In this document: in pieces, positions 1 through 14,900 of the stretch | How positions within the stretch are numbered: the stretch's first letter is position 1 | Layout of the letters: every line of letters begins with the position of its first letter | Assembly (NCBI GenBank): GCA_018340805.1 | Contig: JACMZG010000008.1 | Span: 52,363,595-52,427,594 of the forward strand | Reading direction: 5' to 3' | DNA from: Microvelia longipes | Lineage: Eukaryota; Arthropoda; Insecta; Hemiptera; Veliidae | Length of the DNA: 64,000 nucleotides | Translations under genes and position numbers: made by a program | The notes under the pieces: generated by a model | The model's database searches: none | The model's input: the letters and a program-made list of their open reading frames with translations, nothing else | Told to the model about the DNA's origin: nothing

Positions 1-2890
1 TTTTAAAGGTTCACTCAGGTTTATGAGGAAGTTCAAAAAAAATAAATGTATTTATTTTTATTTTTTGATGGTCAAAAAAAAGAAACGCTTTATACCTAAA
101 CTGCAATGCATTACTATATGAATTATTAAAAATTTCCATTTTTTATGTAAGAAAAGAAAATCTTTGAAAGACCTCTTCTACCGGTAGAAAAAAAAATATA
201 AAAATATAAATATTATAATAAAACATAAGAATTTATAAAATATAAATTTAATGTAACAAGAATTATTTTTTAAATGTAACGAGAATGTATATACATTATG
301 AAAGCATTAACGACTAAAAGTTAATTTGTTTTTAATTTTAAGGACTCTTTTGAGATGAGACAATTTAATTATTCTCATAGATGATACCATCTTAAAACAA
401 ACTGATACATCGTGCTTTGCTTAACATTCTTTGATTTAGTGATGCAGCTGTATATGTTTTTGGTTTTACGCAGTTGAACACAATACTTCTTTGTGAACTA
501 GAGCAACAAGGGAGAGAACTGCTTAAACTGAAAAACATTTTCTTCATAATATTATTAATAGGCAGTTGTGAAAAACGTTTTTTATTGTTTAAAAAAATTG
601 TTGTTCGTCGTAGGAATAAAGAATGGTTTTTCAATATTTCTTTTCCATTCCCAATGGTATGAAGTTTTTTGGAGCTGCAAAATACAAGAAGATAAAGTCA
701 AGAATCTTAAAAACAGAAAGAAAAGAAAGAATTCTCTAGTAAACAAAGTGTTTGATATAGTAATTACAATTCTGTTGAAGATATGGGAAAATCGCTTTCA
801 TTTTTCTCTATGTTCCTAAATCATGAAGTAATTCATATATTAATCGTAAATAAATCTGTTACAAATTTAAAATAAGGTAAAGCTTGTCTATAAGAGATTT
901 CTAAGGTACTCCTTAGACAGATTTCTCATTTGTCCTTTTTTCAAAAAAATATAGATACGACACCTGTATGACATGAGGTTTTAATCAAATAAATAGATCA
1001 ACTAAATTTAAAAAGTCGTAAACGCTTTCACTTTTTTATACCTTAATGGTTTTGTTATTTTTATTAAATTTTATTAAGCTTTAACATAATGAAGTCAAGT
1101 CAGATTGGGAAGTATTGGCAACGTCTTATTGAAAGTTTACTAAAAACTTTCAATTCTCTTAAAAATAAAATAGGAACACATTATCTTCTCCAAACATGTG
1201 ACTTTTAAAAGTGATTTTAAGGAATAATTACTGGTTTAAATTATAAACATATGTACATAAAAAAAATTCTAGAAATTTATAATTCGTCGCCTACGATTGC
1301 TGAAGTCCATTTCTAAGCAAAAATAGTAGATAAAGTCGACTTAACATGATTTGGAATAGAGATATCGATGTAAAAGCACGTAATAGACATGAATTAATTT
1401 TGTTAAAGCTAAGATAATAATTTGTACACTAACAATATAATTTTTTGTAATATATAACGCATTCAGAGCAGTGACAGTCAAGGTATTCTGATTGACAGAA
1501 AATTAACAAAAAAAATATTTTTCGTAACTTTTTTAATACTGTCACTTTACAAATATTATCATATTGAGCTCATGCGAAAAAAATACAATTTAATTTATAT
1601 AAATATTTATAAGGAACCTTTTATAGTATATACTATTTAAAAATGATAATATTCCAATGTATAAGTTTAGATCAAAATACAAGGGTCCTACATTCACTCG
1701 AAGAGTTCAATCGGACATTTTAAAGCTGTTTAACGTGTAGAAATTAAATTTACTTTATCTAACTCAGAGTGTGTAGTGACCTGTATCACTAGTATTTATG
1801 TATTAACTTACATTCCTAAGAATAACCTGAAATATGTTTATTGTGAATTAAATATGCGTAAAAAATTAATTGTAGGTATTATTTTCCTGTTCATTTTTAT
1901 TATTTCACTTAAACAATAAAGTGATAAGTGTTTACAGTCATTCCCTTTCAACGAAATTCATTTTAAATTTATCAACTAAAGTCCCTGCTTCAATTTCACT
2001 TCATAAAGATTAAGCCACTTTCCTTCCCTTGCCTTGTTATTATTTACTTTTTGTGATAATAAAAAGGAGAAATTATTCCATTAAATAATATTGGATGAAA
2101 GCCGGTTGTGTTTACATCTTAACCCCTCCAGAAACCTTATTAACTTTTCACAAGACTTGTTTGACAAGTTCCGACCCGGAAATGGTTTTTCTTAATTAAA
2201 ATATTTCCCTCTCCATCTTAAGTTTCTTTTAATACAACCAGACTAAGCTTTTGTTTCGTAAATTTAATTAGCAAAGAACATTGCAGATAAATAACTATTT
2301 TATTATTATATACTTGCTCTGAACACATAAAAATACGACATAGTATTTATTATCTTAATATACTAAGATATACTTAGCAAATAATAATTGTATTTCGCTA
2401 GCGGTTAGTGCTAATTGAGTAAGTTTCGTCTAAGTCTTTAATACTCATCTGATAACAAATCTATTCACTCTCACTATCCACCTTATAAACCGTTGCTTTC
2501 TCCAGGTTATATTAGTTATTACATAAATACTTATTTTATTTTAATACATATTAATTTGATCATAAAATTAAAATAAAAATGAAGATGTGTAAATGTATTA
2601 GAGAAATTTATTACCTGTTTTTATTTTTAGTTGTTAAAGTAAAAAAATAAATAAAATAAAATAATGTCATTGTTGATTCAATGCATTTATATGTATAGTA
2701 AAATAAATAAATAAAGCGGTATCTATGTTGTTATAGAGCGATCCTACATGTTACCTTCCTGTCAATATAAGATTTTTTGTAAAAACATTAATAAAGTGTG
2801 TTTAATTATCTAAATTAACCAATACACTTCAGCTACGATGACACAAGTTCTCTTCATTTAATAAATCATTGGTTGACTACTACATTCATC
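1..2890. other. Intergenic AT-rich DNA, no gene recognised
   Basis: The open frames here are short (under 85 codons), overlap on opposite strands and resemble no family I know. There are no splice-bounded conserved peptides. This is the upstream flank of Smyd4. Confidence 0.6.
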
Positions 2891-2893
2891 GGC

Positions 2894-3150
2894 ACTAATG
2901 ATTATGTTTAACGTTTAGAAGCCGACTCTGTCATAAATTTTAAACAATGATTTACTGCTATTTTTACTAGCACTGATGATGATCGGTAACGTTTGGAAGC
3001 CGACTCTGTCATAAATGTTAAACAATGATTTATTATTATTTTTACTAGCACTGATGATGATCAGTAACGTTTGGAAGCCGACTCTATAATAAATATTAAA
3101 CGAAGGTTAATACTATTTTTACTAGTACTGATTATAATCTTTAATGGTTG
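2894..3150. repeat. 78-bp tandem repeat, about 3 copies, upstream of Smyd4
   Basis: A unit beginning ACTRATGATKATS and containing AACGTTTRGAAGCCGACTCT recurs at 2894, 2972 and 3050, with a decayed start at about 3127. The period is 78 bp, and the second and third copies differ at few positions. It ends about 370 bp before the Smyd4 start codon, so it lies in the likely upstream regulatory region. No function can be assigned. Confidence 0.85.
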
Positions 3151-3364
3151 AATGTGAAAAGAGACGAAAATTGTTTTGTTTTTATTTTAGCTATTATATA
3201 TATTTAGATATTTCTTTTATACGTTTAGGAGCTCTCATGATGATTGCAGCATGTTTTTAATAAGAGTGAATGAAGAAACTATTGTGTATGTCTATTATAA
3301 TACGTCTGGGATAGAAGATCATGATGACTAGGAAGTAGTGCAAGTAGTAGGGAGGTGCGACGGA

Positions 3365-3422
3365 TATAAATACTCCCGGGTGGAAAAATAGAGCTCTACC
3401 AGATTCTTTCTGCATCTTCAGT
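3365..3422 (+). promoter_or_regulatory. Smyd4: Candidate Smyd4 core promoter (TATA-like and initiator-like motifs)
   Basis: TATAAATA lies at 3365-3372. A TCAGT initiator-like pentamer lies at 3418-3422, about 53 bp further on, which is wider than the usual 30 bp; weaker initiator-like sequence near 3395-3402 fits the spacing better. The surrounding segment 3340-3420 is more GC-rich than its flanks and sits 100-160 bp upstream of the first Smyd4 ATG. This is a guess from motif and position only. Confidence 0.3.
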
Positions 3423-3520
3423 AACTCTACAATCAATTTTAAGACTTGTCACGTGTTTAGGAATTAAACATTACAGTATTAATATCACTTTTATTTTAAG
3501 AGTTATGAGTATAGTGTAAT

Positions 3521-5912
3521 ATGCTGTCCAAAAGTGAAATCGATAGTAATTCAGGGTTCTTTCGAGAATCCTACATCAAATTTCGGAAAAGTTTCGATGA
3601 AACTAACGTTGAAAAATTTTCTAAACTAACAACAAATGAAGAAAGATTTGAGTTCATTTTAAACAAGCAATCGATCGATGCAAATGTATTTAAAAACGAT
3701 GGTAATAAAAGTGCTGCTAAGGGAATAGAATTTAAAGAATTGGGTAATAAAGCTTTTCAGACTGGTTCATACAACCAAGCATTATATTTTTACACCAAAA
3801 GTTTACAGTTTTTCCCTGCTACAGAAGGTTAGTATAGTGCTATTTATTACTTTCTGATCTTTAGAGACATGGTTATCATTATTTAATTTCAAATACCCAA
3901 CAACTTTCTTTGAAATAATTCAAAGAATGGATGGTTACTCTTACTCATAAAAAAAACTAGTTACAAGGTTCTGCTAAAAATTTCAAAATATTAGTTTGAA
4001 TACTGTTAATTTGTTAATGGTGCGTTAACAATACTATTAACGTGTAAATAGTGTGTTGACAATGCTGTTAACGTGTTAATAGTACGTTAACAATACAGTT
4101 AACGTGTTAATAGTGCGTTAACAATACTGTTAACGTGTTTATAAGTGCGTTAACGATACTGATAACGTGTGCGTTAATACTGTTAATAGTGCGTTAGCAA
4201 TACTGTTTAAAACAATATCTGCACACAAGAAAACTTTTGTAAGATTTAAAATACCAACCTTTTTTACTATAATTCATTAATTATAATAAATATATAGTCT
4301 CGAACTATACATTTAAAATTGCATGGTTTTAATTTAAGTAATTGTAAAATAAGATTAAATATCAATATATATGCATTTCAAAGAAATGCATGCTATCATC
4401 ATTGCATTAACATCATCCTTTAACACCATTTTACTAAACCCAACAAAAATTTAAATAAATCTCCTTTAAAACTTAAACGCTTCCGCCAAGACTCAGACAG
4501 ATAAGATTATCTGTTGTCTAGCACCTCAACCTCTTAGTTAGAAGGATAAAGCTCGTAGAACTAATTGCGATACTAAAGGTATTCTTCACTCTCTGACTTA
4601 ATTCCAATCTCTCACGTCAAAATAATTTTTTGTAAAAACTTTCTACTTATTTTCCTAGATATTTGAGGTTTTTTTGGTTGCATTACATAAACTGGTTTTA
4701 CTAATTTTTTAATCTTGCTATTAACAGGAACACTGCTGCCTATATTTATTTTTTCCCTTTTAACGACCTTTAGTTTATCAGGAGACTCGAGGGTCTCCTG
4801 ATCCTTAGTCCTGCACTTTAACCACTCAGCGAGTTCGTTAATAAGATATAGCTAATAAAACCAATTGCAATACTTTAAGGTATTCTTCATTCTCCGTACT
4901 TAATTCTAAACACTCACGTCAAAGTAATATTTCAATGGAGTCGCTTCGCGGTCACATTGTTGTTTTTGTATTATTATTATATCGTGTTATACGGCTTTTT
5001 ACCATTTATTCAGCAAATTTTCATCGTCTTGCTATTTTTGTTTTAGTCTTTATTGTTACATAGCATTTTGCCATTTATATAGCGAATTTTCGCCCTGCCT
5101 GACAGGCCCGCTTCGCGGGTCTATGATGTTCACTGGGACCCCGTCGGGGTCATATAAAGTTTTTTAAGTTGAATTTAGCAAAACATAGAATATATAGATC
5201 AACTACTTAGGTAACCAGAATATTGCATATTCTCCTTCATCTAGTACCGAGGATCAACAAAGACTTAAGTTTTAACAAATCTATAGGGCCTCAAGTGTTT
5301 AAGAAAAATCATTGAGTATTTTGAATTTTTTTATTAACTGCAACTAATCTAATCCAACATTTAAAAAAATTAATTTTTAAAATCATAAGTTAGTCCTTGT
5401 CTAACAGTAAGAGTTGTTTCGACCATTAAAATTAATATAAGTACAATTTCACACACTATAAACCTATTAATAATATAACCAAACCAAAGTAATAAAAGCA
5501 CTAACAAAACCAATGTTATATCAGCAAATCTTTAATAATATTGGTCAAGAAAAGGGTAACAAAAACAATTTTTAATTTATTTTCATGAAAATTTATTTAT
5601 TTAAAAAAACTACTGTTCATAGAAAAATAATTTAAATAAGAATAAAAAGTTTATAAACCAAAGAAATATTTAGGAGGCATAAAAAATATAAGTAATTACA
5701 AAAATTACAGAATCTGTTTAAAAAAAATTTAAAATATTTTAACTTGACTTCCCAAAAACTTAATTTTTTAACTTGTAACCGTCTTCATGCGGGGGTGCGA
5801 TATATTAAACATACATATTTTTAACACAACGGAAATATTTATTCTTCCTTTAAACAATGTTGACAAATACATATATAATTATATAATATATATATATATA
5901 TATATAATATAT

Positions 5913-5957
<45 letters not shown>

Positions 5958-8900
5958 TAATATATATAATCAATTCATAATTAAATTCACAATCAAATAA
6001 ACATGTCTTTTGTTCTTTCTTTCTTTTAGCGAATTTCCTTTGGAAATTTTTTACTTAAAACATAAAATTATTTTATTTTTAAATAAAATAATTCCTTAAA
6101 AAGTCGTTCAAAACAAAGAACTGTGGCTGCTGTCTACTTATGCGAATGCTTTGAAGTTTTTCTTCTGATTTTACCTATTATTAATTTATTTACAGTTAAA
6201 CTTTACTTTATTACAATAATAAATTCTCATTGTGTTGTTTATATGAAAGAAAAAGACCTATCAGTGACCAGAGCTAACAGATCGGCTGCACTGTATCACA
6301 TGGAGAAATATCAAGAAGCGCTGAAAGACATTGATATTGCTGTCAAAGCTGGTTATCCTAAAGATCTTTTATATAAAGTCAAAGACAGGTTAGTTAAACT
6401 TATACTCATACACACGGTATGAAACAGATTTTCATTAGATACTCAATTATTTTATCATTTACCTGAGTATCTCAGGTAAATAAGTAATACACCTTTGAAG
6501 CCAATTTGTCGTTGTGACAAAATACCCCTTAATTTGACAAATCAATTATATTAGAATAGTATCTAATATGTACCTTGATGTGAGGCATATTTTCACACTA
6601 CTCAGAACATGTAATATATTCGTAAATATACCAATCCAAGCGATGGGGCAAATAAGGAATACTTTGTTACAAGGTAAAATTTAGTTGCTATAAATTTGAA
6701 AGGATACAAAATTTATGGCGGCATAATGACGTAATCCAGTAGCTAAGTATGTATAGTTTTTACTTTTCCACATTTATACTGTAGGTTTGCAAAAAATCCG
6801 AAACCGGAATGTCATCGGAATTATCCGTTAAAGGTCTTTTTTAGCCCTCTTAAATAGTTTCCTCAATGTTATCTATCTATATGTGTGTGAGTGTGTGTCT
6901 GTTATCATTGTAGCTCCCAGTGTATTTATCAGAGTTGATACTTTGTACAAACATCACTCTTTAAGTGTATTTAAGCTATTCAGAAAATATTTTTATGACA
7001 TCATTAACCCACAATAATGACTCAGCAAAAATTCTGAAAAATCATAAAACGTTAAAAATGCTACGATTAACTTGCGATTTAGCATGCATGTAGCCATGTA
7101 TATGACTAACATAAGTTCCATTTCTATATTAGCATTAGTTTAATTTTTATCAAATGACTTGTGTACGTTATTTTTTTTTAAATTGTATAAATTGTAAATT
7201 TAAAAATAATCGGAAAATAATCTAATTGAGTTGAAATTTGGTACAAGAATATACCTTTGCGTAATAAATAAGTATACCAAGTTTGGTTTCAATACTACAA
7301 CAAGTATATCCATGAGTTTTGTAGGATCATAAAAATTAGCAGCATCGAGTGTGGTCAGTGACCGAGAGGGATGAAATGAATGAATTAACTATCTAAGGAC
7401 GAACTAAGCGAGTCCGAAGTAGGTGATGAGGAAATATGATGTGCGGATATGATGTATGATGAGGAAATGTTCCGAGGTACCACCTACCCGATTTTTTAAG
7501 TATAACATGATATGAAAATAACATTTTCAATATCAGTATTTGGCGTATCGTGTAAGTCATTCACATTAAAAAGCTCGTACATTAATAAGAGCTGAAGAAA
7601 ATTTAACTTTTGCAAGTAATATGAATTGCATATTTAAATTTGCAAAACGTAATTTTTGTGAAATTTTATATTTGTTTTAATAATTCCATAAGTCTTTCCC
7701 TTATAAATAATGCTATTTAATCTCTCTCCCTTCCTACTGTTTACATAAGGTTAGTATCTAATATGACCAATGATGTGAGGTATATTTATACACTGCCTCG
7801 CATCATGCAATATATTTGTCACTAAATAAATTCCATTGTAAGTGATGTATTTATTTACTCCTTTATTTGACAAAATGAAGGAGTAATTTGTTGCAAGCGA
7901 AAATATAATATTTACTAATTTTATAGGATGTCAAGTTTATAGCGACACCCTGTCGTTATCCGATAGTCTGTTTATTTTTATTTTTTTAAACTATAACCCA
8001 GTAGGTACGTTATTATTTCTATAAGTTTTTACTATTTCCTTGTTTAAGTATAGGTAAGTCCCTAAATACGTTACTCTTATATAAAATAAAACATGTCACC
8101 AAATATAGAAATAACTAAGGTTCCCAATCATAATTATTAAGAATAATGCAAACACGGGCCGCTCCGTAACCAACTATTTCATGTCTTTAATATCTCGAAA
8201 AAACTGTGACAGTCACACTGTGTAGGTGAAGTCTTATTGAAACAATTTATACTGGTGCTAAAAAGCATTTTAGAAAATAATATATTTTTTAGAAATGTTT
8301 AAATTTAAATTGATTTTTTTTAATTTAAAAGCCTAATATTTGAGACGTCTTGTTAGATTTTCCACAAAATCTTATCATTTGACTTGATTTTTGTGACTTG
8401 ACTTCAAGTCTTTTAAATTTCGGGTGTTCAAAAAAAAGAAACAAATAAATATGTGGTACATACACACATACACGGAAGGCACCCGTGCTAACCTTGCAAT
8501 GAGGGACTTAAACTTTGCCTAAACCCAGGTTCATTTAGGGTTGGAAATCTTTTGCAAGTACGTGACATCACAAGTACGTGACATCACAAGTACGTGACAT
8601 CACACAGGCTCGGAACTAACACCTTAAAGTACCTCTCGAAGAACGGAACGCGTAATGACTTTCATCACAATATACAAGAAGCCCCGACGGGAATCGAACT
8701 CGGACTATCTGGGAGAGAGGCGCACATGTTAACCATTATCACCAGGACAATGATTTATTACGTACATAACAGTGACTACTTTAGGGTTATAATGGCAAAA
8801 CTGGGACTATAGTCAAAAATCCATCTAGGCTATTTTTTCTACAAATTTAACAAGCATAGAATTTATAAGTACAGCATGGTTTGTAAATAATATTTTTATA

Positions 8901-11900
8901 TCAGTTTTTGGCTTATCGCATTCATGTAGCAGGTAAAGCGAGCTGAAGAAAATTTAACTTTTAAAAGTATTGTGAATTGCAAATTTAAATTTTTAGATCG
9001 TATTTAATCTTCTTAAGAGATAATAGTTTTTTGTAGAATATCAAAATAATTAATTAATTTAAAAATTCCATAGTCTTTCCCTAATAATTCAATTTAAAAA
9101 AATAATTAAGTTCCTAATCCTTTTTAATCTCTATCTTCTTCCCCACCCACTGGTTCAGTGAATCGGTTGATTGTACATTCAGCTCTTGAGAACTATGCTC
9201 AGCGAAGCTATGATGATTTTTATTAAATTAGTCACAGAAATTATAGGGATGAGAAATTTGCGTCTTTGACTTGATTTAATAATTAGTGTGTAACAAGTAA
9301 ATCAAACATTAATATTTTTAATTGAATTGTTAAATATGAAACCTGATTGTTTTATATAAGACTGTCAGTTCTAATTTACTTTCAGAAAAGCTCGATGTTT
9401 GTTGGCTTTAAAACAACACAAAGCAGCTCTCAAAGCATTTCAAGAAACCTTAACAGCTCTCGACGATTCAAAACTTAAAACAGAAAACAAACAGAAATGG
9501 CAGAGGGACGTCCAAATTATGATTTCCATGATGACAAAAATATCAGCAAAAGACGGTAAGGATTGCTTCGCTCGACAGTAAATTAACCATCTAAATAGAA
9601 AAATTACAATTTCCACCGACTTGCATGATTTTTTATGTAGATGGAGGTTCGTTGTTATACAGTCATATAGTAAGACTAAATATTTAATGAAAAGAAAACA
9701 AAGAAGAAAATTATAATCTAAAATAAAATTAAGATTATTATATTCTTTGAATTAAGATATTCTTCAGGGCAAAGACCCTGAACAAACAAAACAACCACTT
9801 GAAGCAGCAAATATTTATATTCAGGATTATAATATGGATTTTCTATTTGAGATTACCAAATCTTTGCCTAGAATCTATCAGAATATTTGATTTTTATAGA
9901 CCATCAAAATTAAAAATAAATAATGATAACTACTTAGTTCAATCTTAAATAAGGTCCAAAAACATTATTTTTCAAGCAGAACGACCTAAGGTTTGGTTAT
10001 TGTATTTAAGTTTTAAATCTCCACAGCAGAACTAATTCGAGAGCCTTACAACTGACACACCAACACAAACGACAGCATGGCCACTACTTCTAAAGTCATC
10101 TTAAAATGCTTTGAATACATAATTTAATAGGATCAACAGGTTTTGGATTTCAAGGTTTTTAAGGGTAAAAACATTTTACACTGTAACTAAAAGTAAACAC
10201 AGTTGTTTCTTATACATTAAAAAACTAGTTATGTATAATAGTATTTATGTATTCTTATACTTTTAACTATATGCATAATAGTTCAACTAATTTGGTGTTT
10301 TAAGCCTTTTAGCGAATTTTCTTTGAAAAATAAGATGGCTTGTGTGGTAAGACCATATTAAATACATATAAGATTTCTAAGGATGCATAGAAAATATTCT
10401 ATAAATACTTCGAAGCAACATTAGAAGCTTCAGAACTAGCCTCTCACCTTAGAAAAAAATTGTTCCTATTATTAGGTCAATGCCTGTTTTTTAAATATTG
10501 TTTTTCCTTTTTACAAGCCGAGTTCATTGTATCAGAAATCTAGCCCAATGTTAATTTTTAGAAAAAATAATGAAAGCTCAAGAAGGAGAAAAGTTAAACT
10601 ATAAAGAGAACGCCATTTATAAAGCAGCTTGTGACGGCGTCACGATTAATAAGAATGAAATTGAAGGAAGATATGCCATAGCTTCTAGGAACATAGAAAT
10701 AGGGGAGGTTATCTTGGTTGAACAACCTCACTGTGCTGTCTTGCTCCAAGAGTATGCACCAACCAACTGCTTCAACTGTTTTCGAAGGTAATACTTTTTT
10801 AAGCTCTAGACACCATTCAGGCAACAAATTGCTATATGGATGGGTAACCTATATACCCAGAGAGCAAGAGAGGAGTCACAATCACGAGTCTCTAGTAATA
10901 ATATCTAGAGATATTATTACTAGAGAGGCCCTAAAGGTTAAATTTTGAAACATCGAAAAAGTAACCTGACCGCCTTCGCTTATAGATATAATTAAATAAT
11001 CAGTACAAATTAATTTACTATAACTTATATAGTAAAACGTTAAGAATACATATCAAAACACAAACAAAGTCCGGAAACCCGAAATAAATTTATTAATTAT
11101 GACCTTAACTCAATCTTGAAGGAGGTTTAAATGAGGTTACACAGAGTTCCTGAGAGCCCCAAAAGGATGTTTCAGGCCTCTCAATGTATTTAGATAGGCT
11201 ATACCCCCTCTAGTATATATCTCTATGTATATGAAAGTAACCATAGCACTAAAAACTATTAAAGCTCTGATAATGACGGATTGGTTCATTTCTCTTTAGT
11301 GATAAATAACTTACTATCACGAGTTTGTGGCCATGTTGTTGATTGAACCACACCAGTTAACTGTGCAATTAAACAACCTGATGTCAGTAGGTTTATGTTG
11401 AAATGGAAATTATAAAATCCGAGATGGTTGTATCACAGCACACTGTCCCGTATTACAGTGTACAGAAAATGAACTGAGAGGAGTCAGGAATGACGCGACA
11501 GAAACCTTAATTTTCCATTCCAAACCATTAAACACGAGTGGCTTTTATACCTCTTAAATCTTGATCTGCTTATAAGGTGATAAATGTTGTACTTAGGGAA
11601 ATCTTATTACTTTTATTGAATTTTCATTTAACTTTTATCGCTTTTTCTCCATTTTCCCTCATAAAACCATAGGGCGTAGTCTTGCAAGTATCCTGTGCTA
11701 ATAGACATTAAATGTTCATACCGTTAGCACTATATATTTTAAAATTTAAAAAGTTGAAATTTGGCTCTCATTCACATCTATAAGTGGTAAATTGATCCAC
11801 TAAATTTCATTTTAAATTGGTTGCCATTTCAAATATATCGACTATTGAATTTTTAAACTTTGGCTGCCTATAACTTTTAATCTTTTTTCTATGATTTTTT

Positions 11901-14900
11901 TTACATTAACAAATCATGACATGGTATAAAACAAAGAATTCTTAGCCGAAATTAGAAAGCTACTTAATTTTAACTTTGTATGTCATTGGCGAAAATATAT
12001 TTTTATAGATGGAATACTTAAAATCATATGAAAAAGTTTGTTTACATTAGTAAATATTTTGCCGCAGAAAAATCAAATTTATATAACGTCTAAGACAGAA
12101 ATATATATATATAGTCCACAATATGTTACAGGAGCTGGACCTGGGAAAAACGTGACTTATTTCTTACTGCTTCAAACCAATGTTTTTTTATAAAATATGC
12201 CTTAGATGAAAAAACATATTCTGCCTATCCAAAGTGGATCCTTTCACATGATTTTGCAAATGCTATAACTTAGGTTCTAGAAATTTGATTTTCATTATTG
12301 AAATTTTTATCAGCTTAAAAAAATGTTCTCTTCAAGTTTTGCACACAACCAACAAAGAACCACATATTTAAAGAAACCATAAACTTGTGCAAATTTTTAA
12401 AATATTAAGCACGCTCAATATTTTAAAAACGAGTTTAAAAATAGATTTTAAAAATCTAGAGTGGAACCCTTCGTATGATTGCACACGTGCAATCATACGA
12501 AGGGTTCCACTCTAGATAGGCAGACTATGATTTTTCTTCATCGTTTAAGGTACACTTTCAAATAGATTTTGTTGGTAGCTGCACAAAATGAGTCACATTT
12601 TTCACGCTGGCTCCTGGACCAATATATTGATATTATTTAAAGGATCGAAAATAATAAAAGTTAAGCTGCCAAGTATAACCGCAGGTATTTCTGAGACTTT
12701 CGTGAACATAAAACGAAGTTTAGTATTTCATGAGTGTGCTATGTGTAATGTAAAGTGATAGGTATCCTAAACCTATAGAGTGCGTCCTATGCCTCTGTAG
12801 AATTATATATTGCTCGGCACTCAATTAGCATGACTGAGGAGGACCAGAAGTGGTCGACAGTCGACTCTTGTATTTTAATGAAAGCAGTTTTAGTGAAGAG
12901 ACTTGTTATTAGTTTATAGATTCTGTACTCTTAAAGTTATGTAAAATACAAATCGGCAAGACTTGCAAAACATAATCAGTCGTAATTTTTCGTTCCAGGG
13001 TTGTCATCGGAGAGCCGTGCCCTGGGTGCAGTGATGTTTTATTCTGCAGCACCAGGTGTTTAAATGACGCTAATAAAGCTCACCATAATGTTGAGTGTAA
13101 AATAATGAAAACCTTGTGGTCATCAGGATTATCAATAACTTGCTTAATGGCTTTGAGAGTTGTTACACAGAACCAGCCAGAGTATTTTACCAATCAAACG
13201 TATCAGGTTTGTCATAAAAAACGTTTAACCAAAATAAAAAAGGTCATATTTACTTTTCTTAGTTCATATGGTAGGAATATAAGAAAAGTATTGTATTTGC
13301 ACTAAAAGTCTGAAACCGAGAACTGAAATCTTCGTTTCAGATGCCTTTGAGAACTTCGAGTGGTTTTTACTTAGCTGTCTGTCTGTATGTGTTCGTGTAT
13401 CTGTAATCATCAATGTATAGCTCCAAGCAGGCCTGTAGCCAGGGATGAACCTAAGGGGGTATCACCCCCCTGGGAGAAATGTCACCCTTTCTGTGGTTTT
13501 CAACGGTGCAAAAATTGCCCCCTCTAGGAATGGTTTGGCCCCTCTTAGAAGTTCTGGATGGCAACTGTGCGTGTGTGCTAGAGAGTTGAAACTTAGTGCA
13601 AAAACTAATCTTTGGATCTAGTTGAGTTATCCGAAAAATAGTTTTTCTATGACGTGATTAACCACCATTAATGACTTATCAAAACATCATAGTTCATAGA
13701 ACACGGAAAAATTGTTGGACTGATATGAAATTTAGCACGTATTGAGTACTTTATAAGAACATTAAGTGTGCTAAGTTTCATTTCTTTACCAGCATTGGTT
13801 CAATTTTTATCGAGTAATATGTATACGTTTTTTAAAAGATCATTAAAAATAAAAAAAAATGAATTGAAATTTGGAATGAGTTTATTTATTTATATAACAT
13901 ACCTAGGTAGTTTTGTTTCAATAGGGCTAGTGTACCTACGGTATTTGTCTAATCACATTTTTAAGGAGTGTTGAACCTGGTCAGTCAGCTTAAGACTGAA
14001 TTTTTTTTGTCGGAGGATGAGATATGCGAGACTGAAGTTGTACTAAATTATATATAAGGCGTTTTTTAGCGAATTTACTTTGAGGAAAAACGGAGAGTGA
14101 AAGAAATTTCTTAATGAACTAATTTTAATAATTTCTTTCGTTGTGATTTATTTGCTTGTTAAAGACATTCATGTTAAATATTCTTTCCCGTGTATTTTTA
14201 AGAAGATAACTGATGACCAGTGGAAAAATGGATACAAAAGCTCTGATTACTCTACATTTTACAATTTAGTTAGCCACGAAGCAGATAGACAAACAGAAGA
14301 TATGATACATAGAACGTGCGTCGCAGTTTTCCTTTTTCTATGTTTAAAGGCAGGAAATTATTTCACAGATAAAGGTTAAAATCTGTTTTATTATTTTTTT
14401 AAATAAATAGAAACCGAGTTTTGAGGCTCAGTAGAGGATGTTGCGTAAAGGGAACGACGAGATAGAAAAACTTGACTCCACAAATGTTTAGAAAATAAGA
14501 ATTTAGGTTAAACCTTCCCAGGCAGGTTATAGCAAAACATGTGAAATAAAATTTATATACATCAAACGACATTTATGTACTCAGCTAAGTTCCCTTAATG
14601 CGTCATCCTCTTTATTTCAAGATCCTTATTAGAGCATCCTTGGTAAGTAATTTCATTAATTGAGGTTATAAAGGTCGATAATTCAGAACAGTAGAAGATA
14701 AGAACCGTTCATAATTTCAATGAATGAAGTAAAAATATCAAAGCGCAAATGAATCTTTACTTTCCATGATGTTACTGGTCATTAAAATGGCAAAAAAATA
14801 AAATTTAAAGATTTCCTTCATTTATTTTATTTTTTTAAGTTTTGTTGAGCGCAATTATATTTTCACTTTAAAGGAATTCACGTAAAAAGAAAATGGAGCT

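Noticed and set aside
392..819. Overlapping frames on both strands (up to 83 codons)
   Set aside because: They are low in complexity, overlap antisense, and show no recognisable family or splice context.
8675..8755. Possible tRNA gene on the minus strand
   Set aside because: A- and B-box-like words are present, but a complete acceptor stem and clean cloverleaf are not; a SINE head explains it better.
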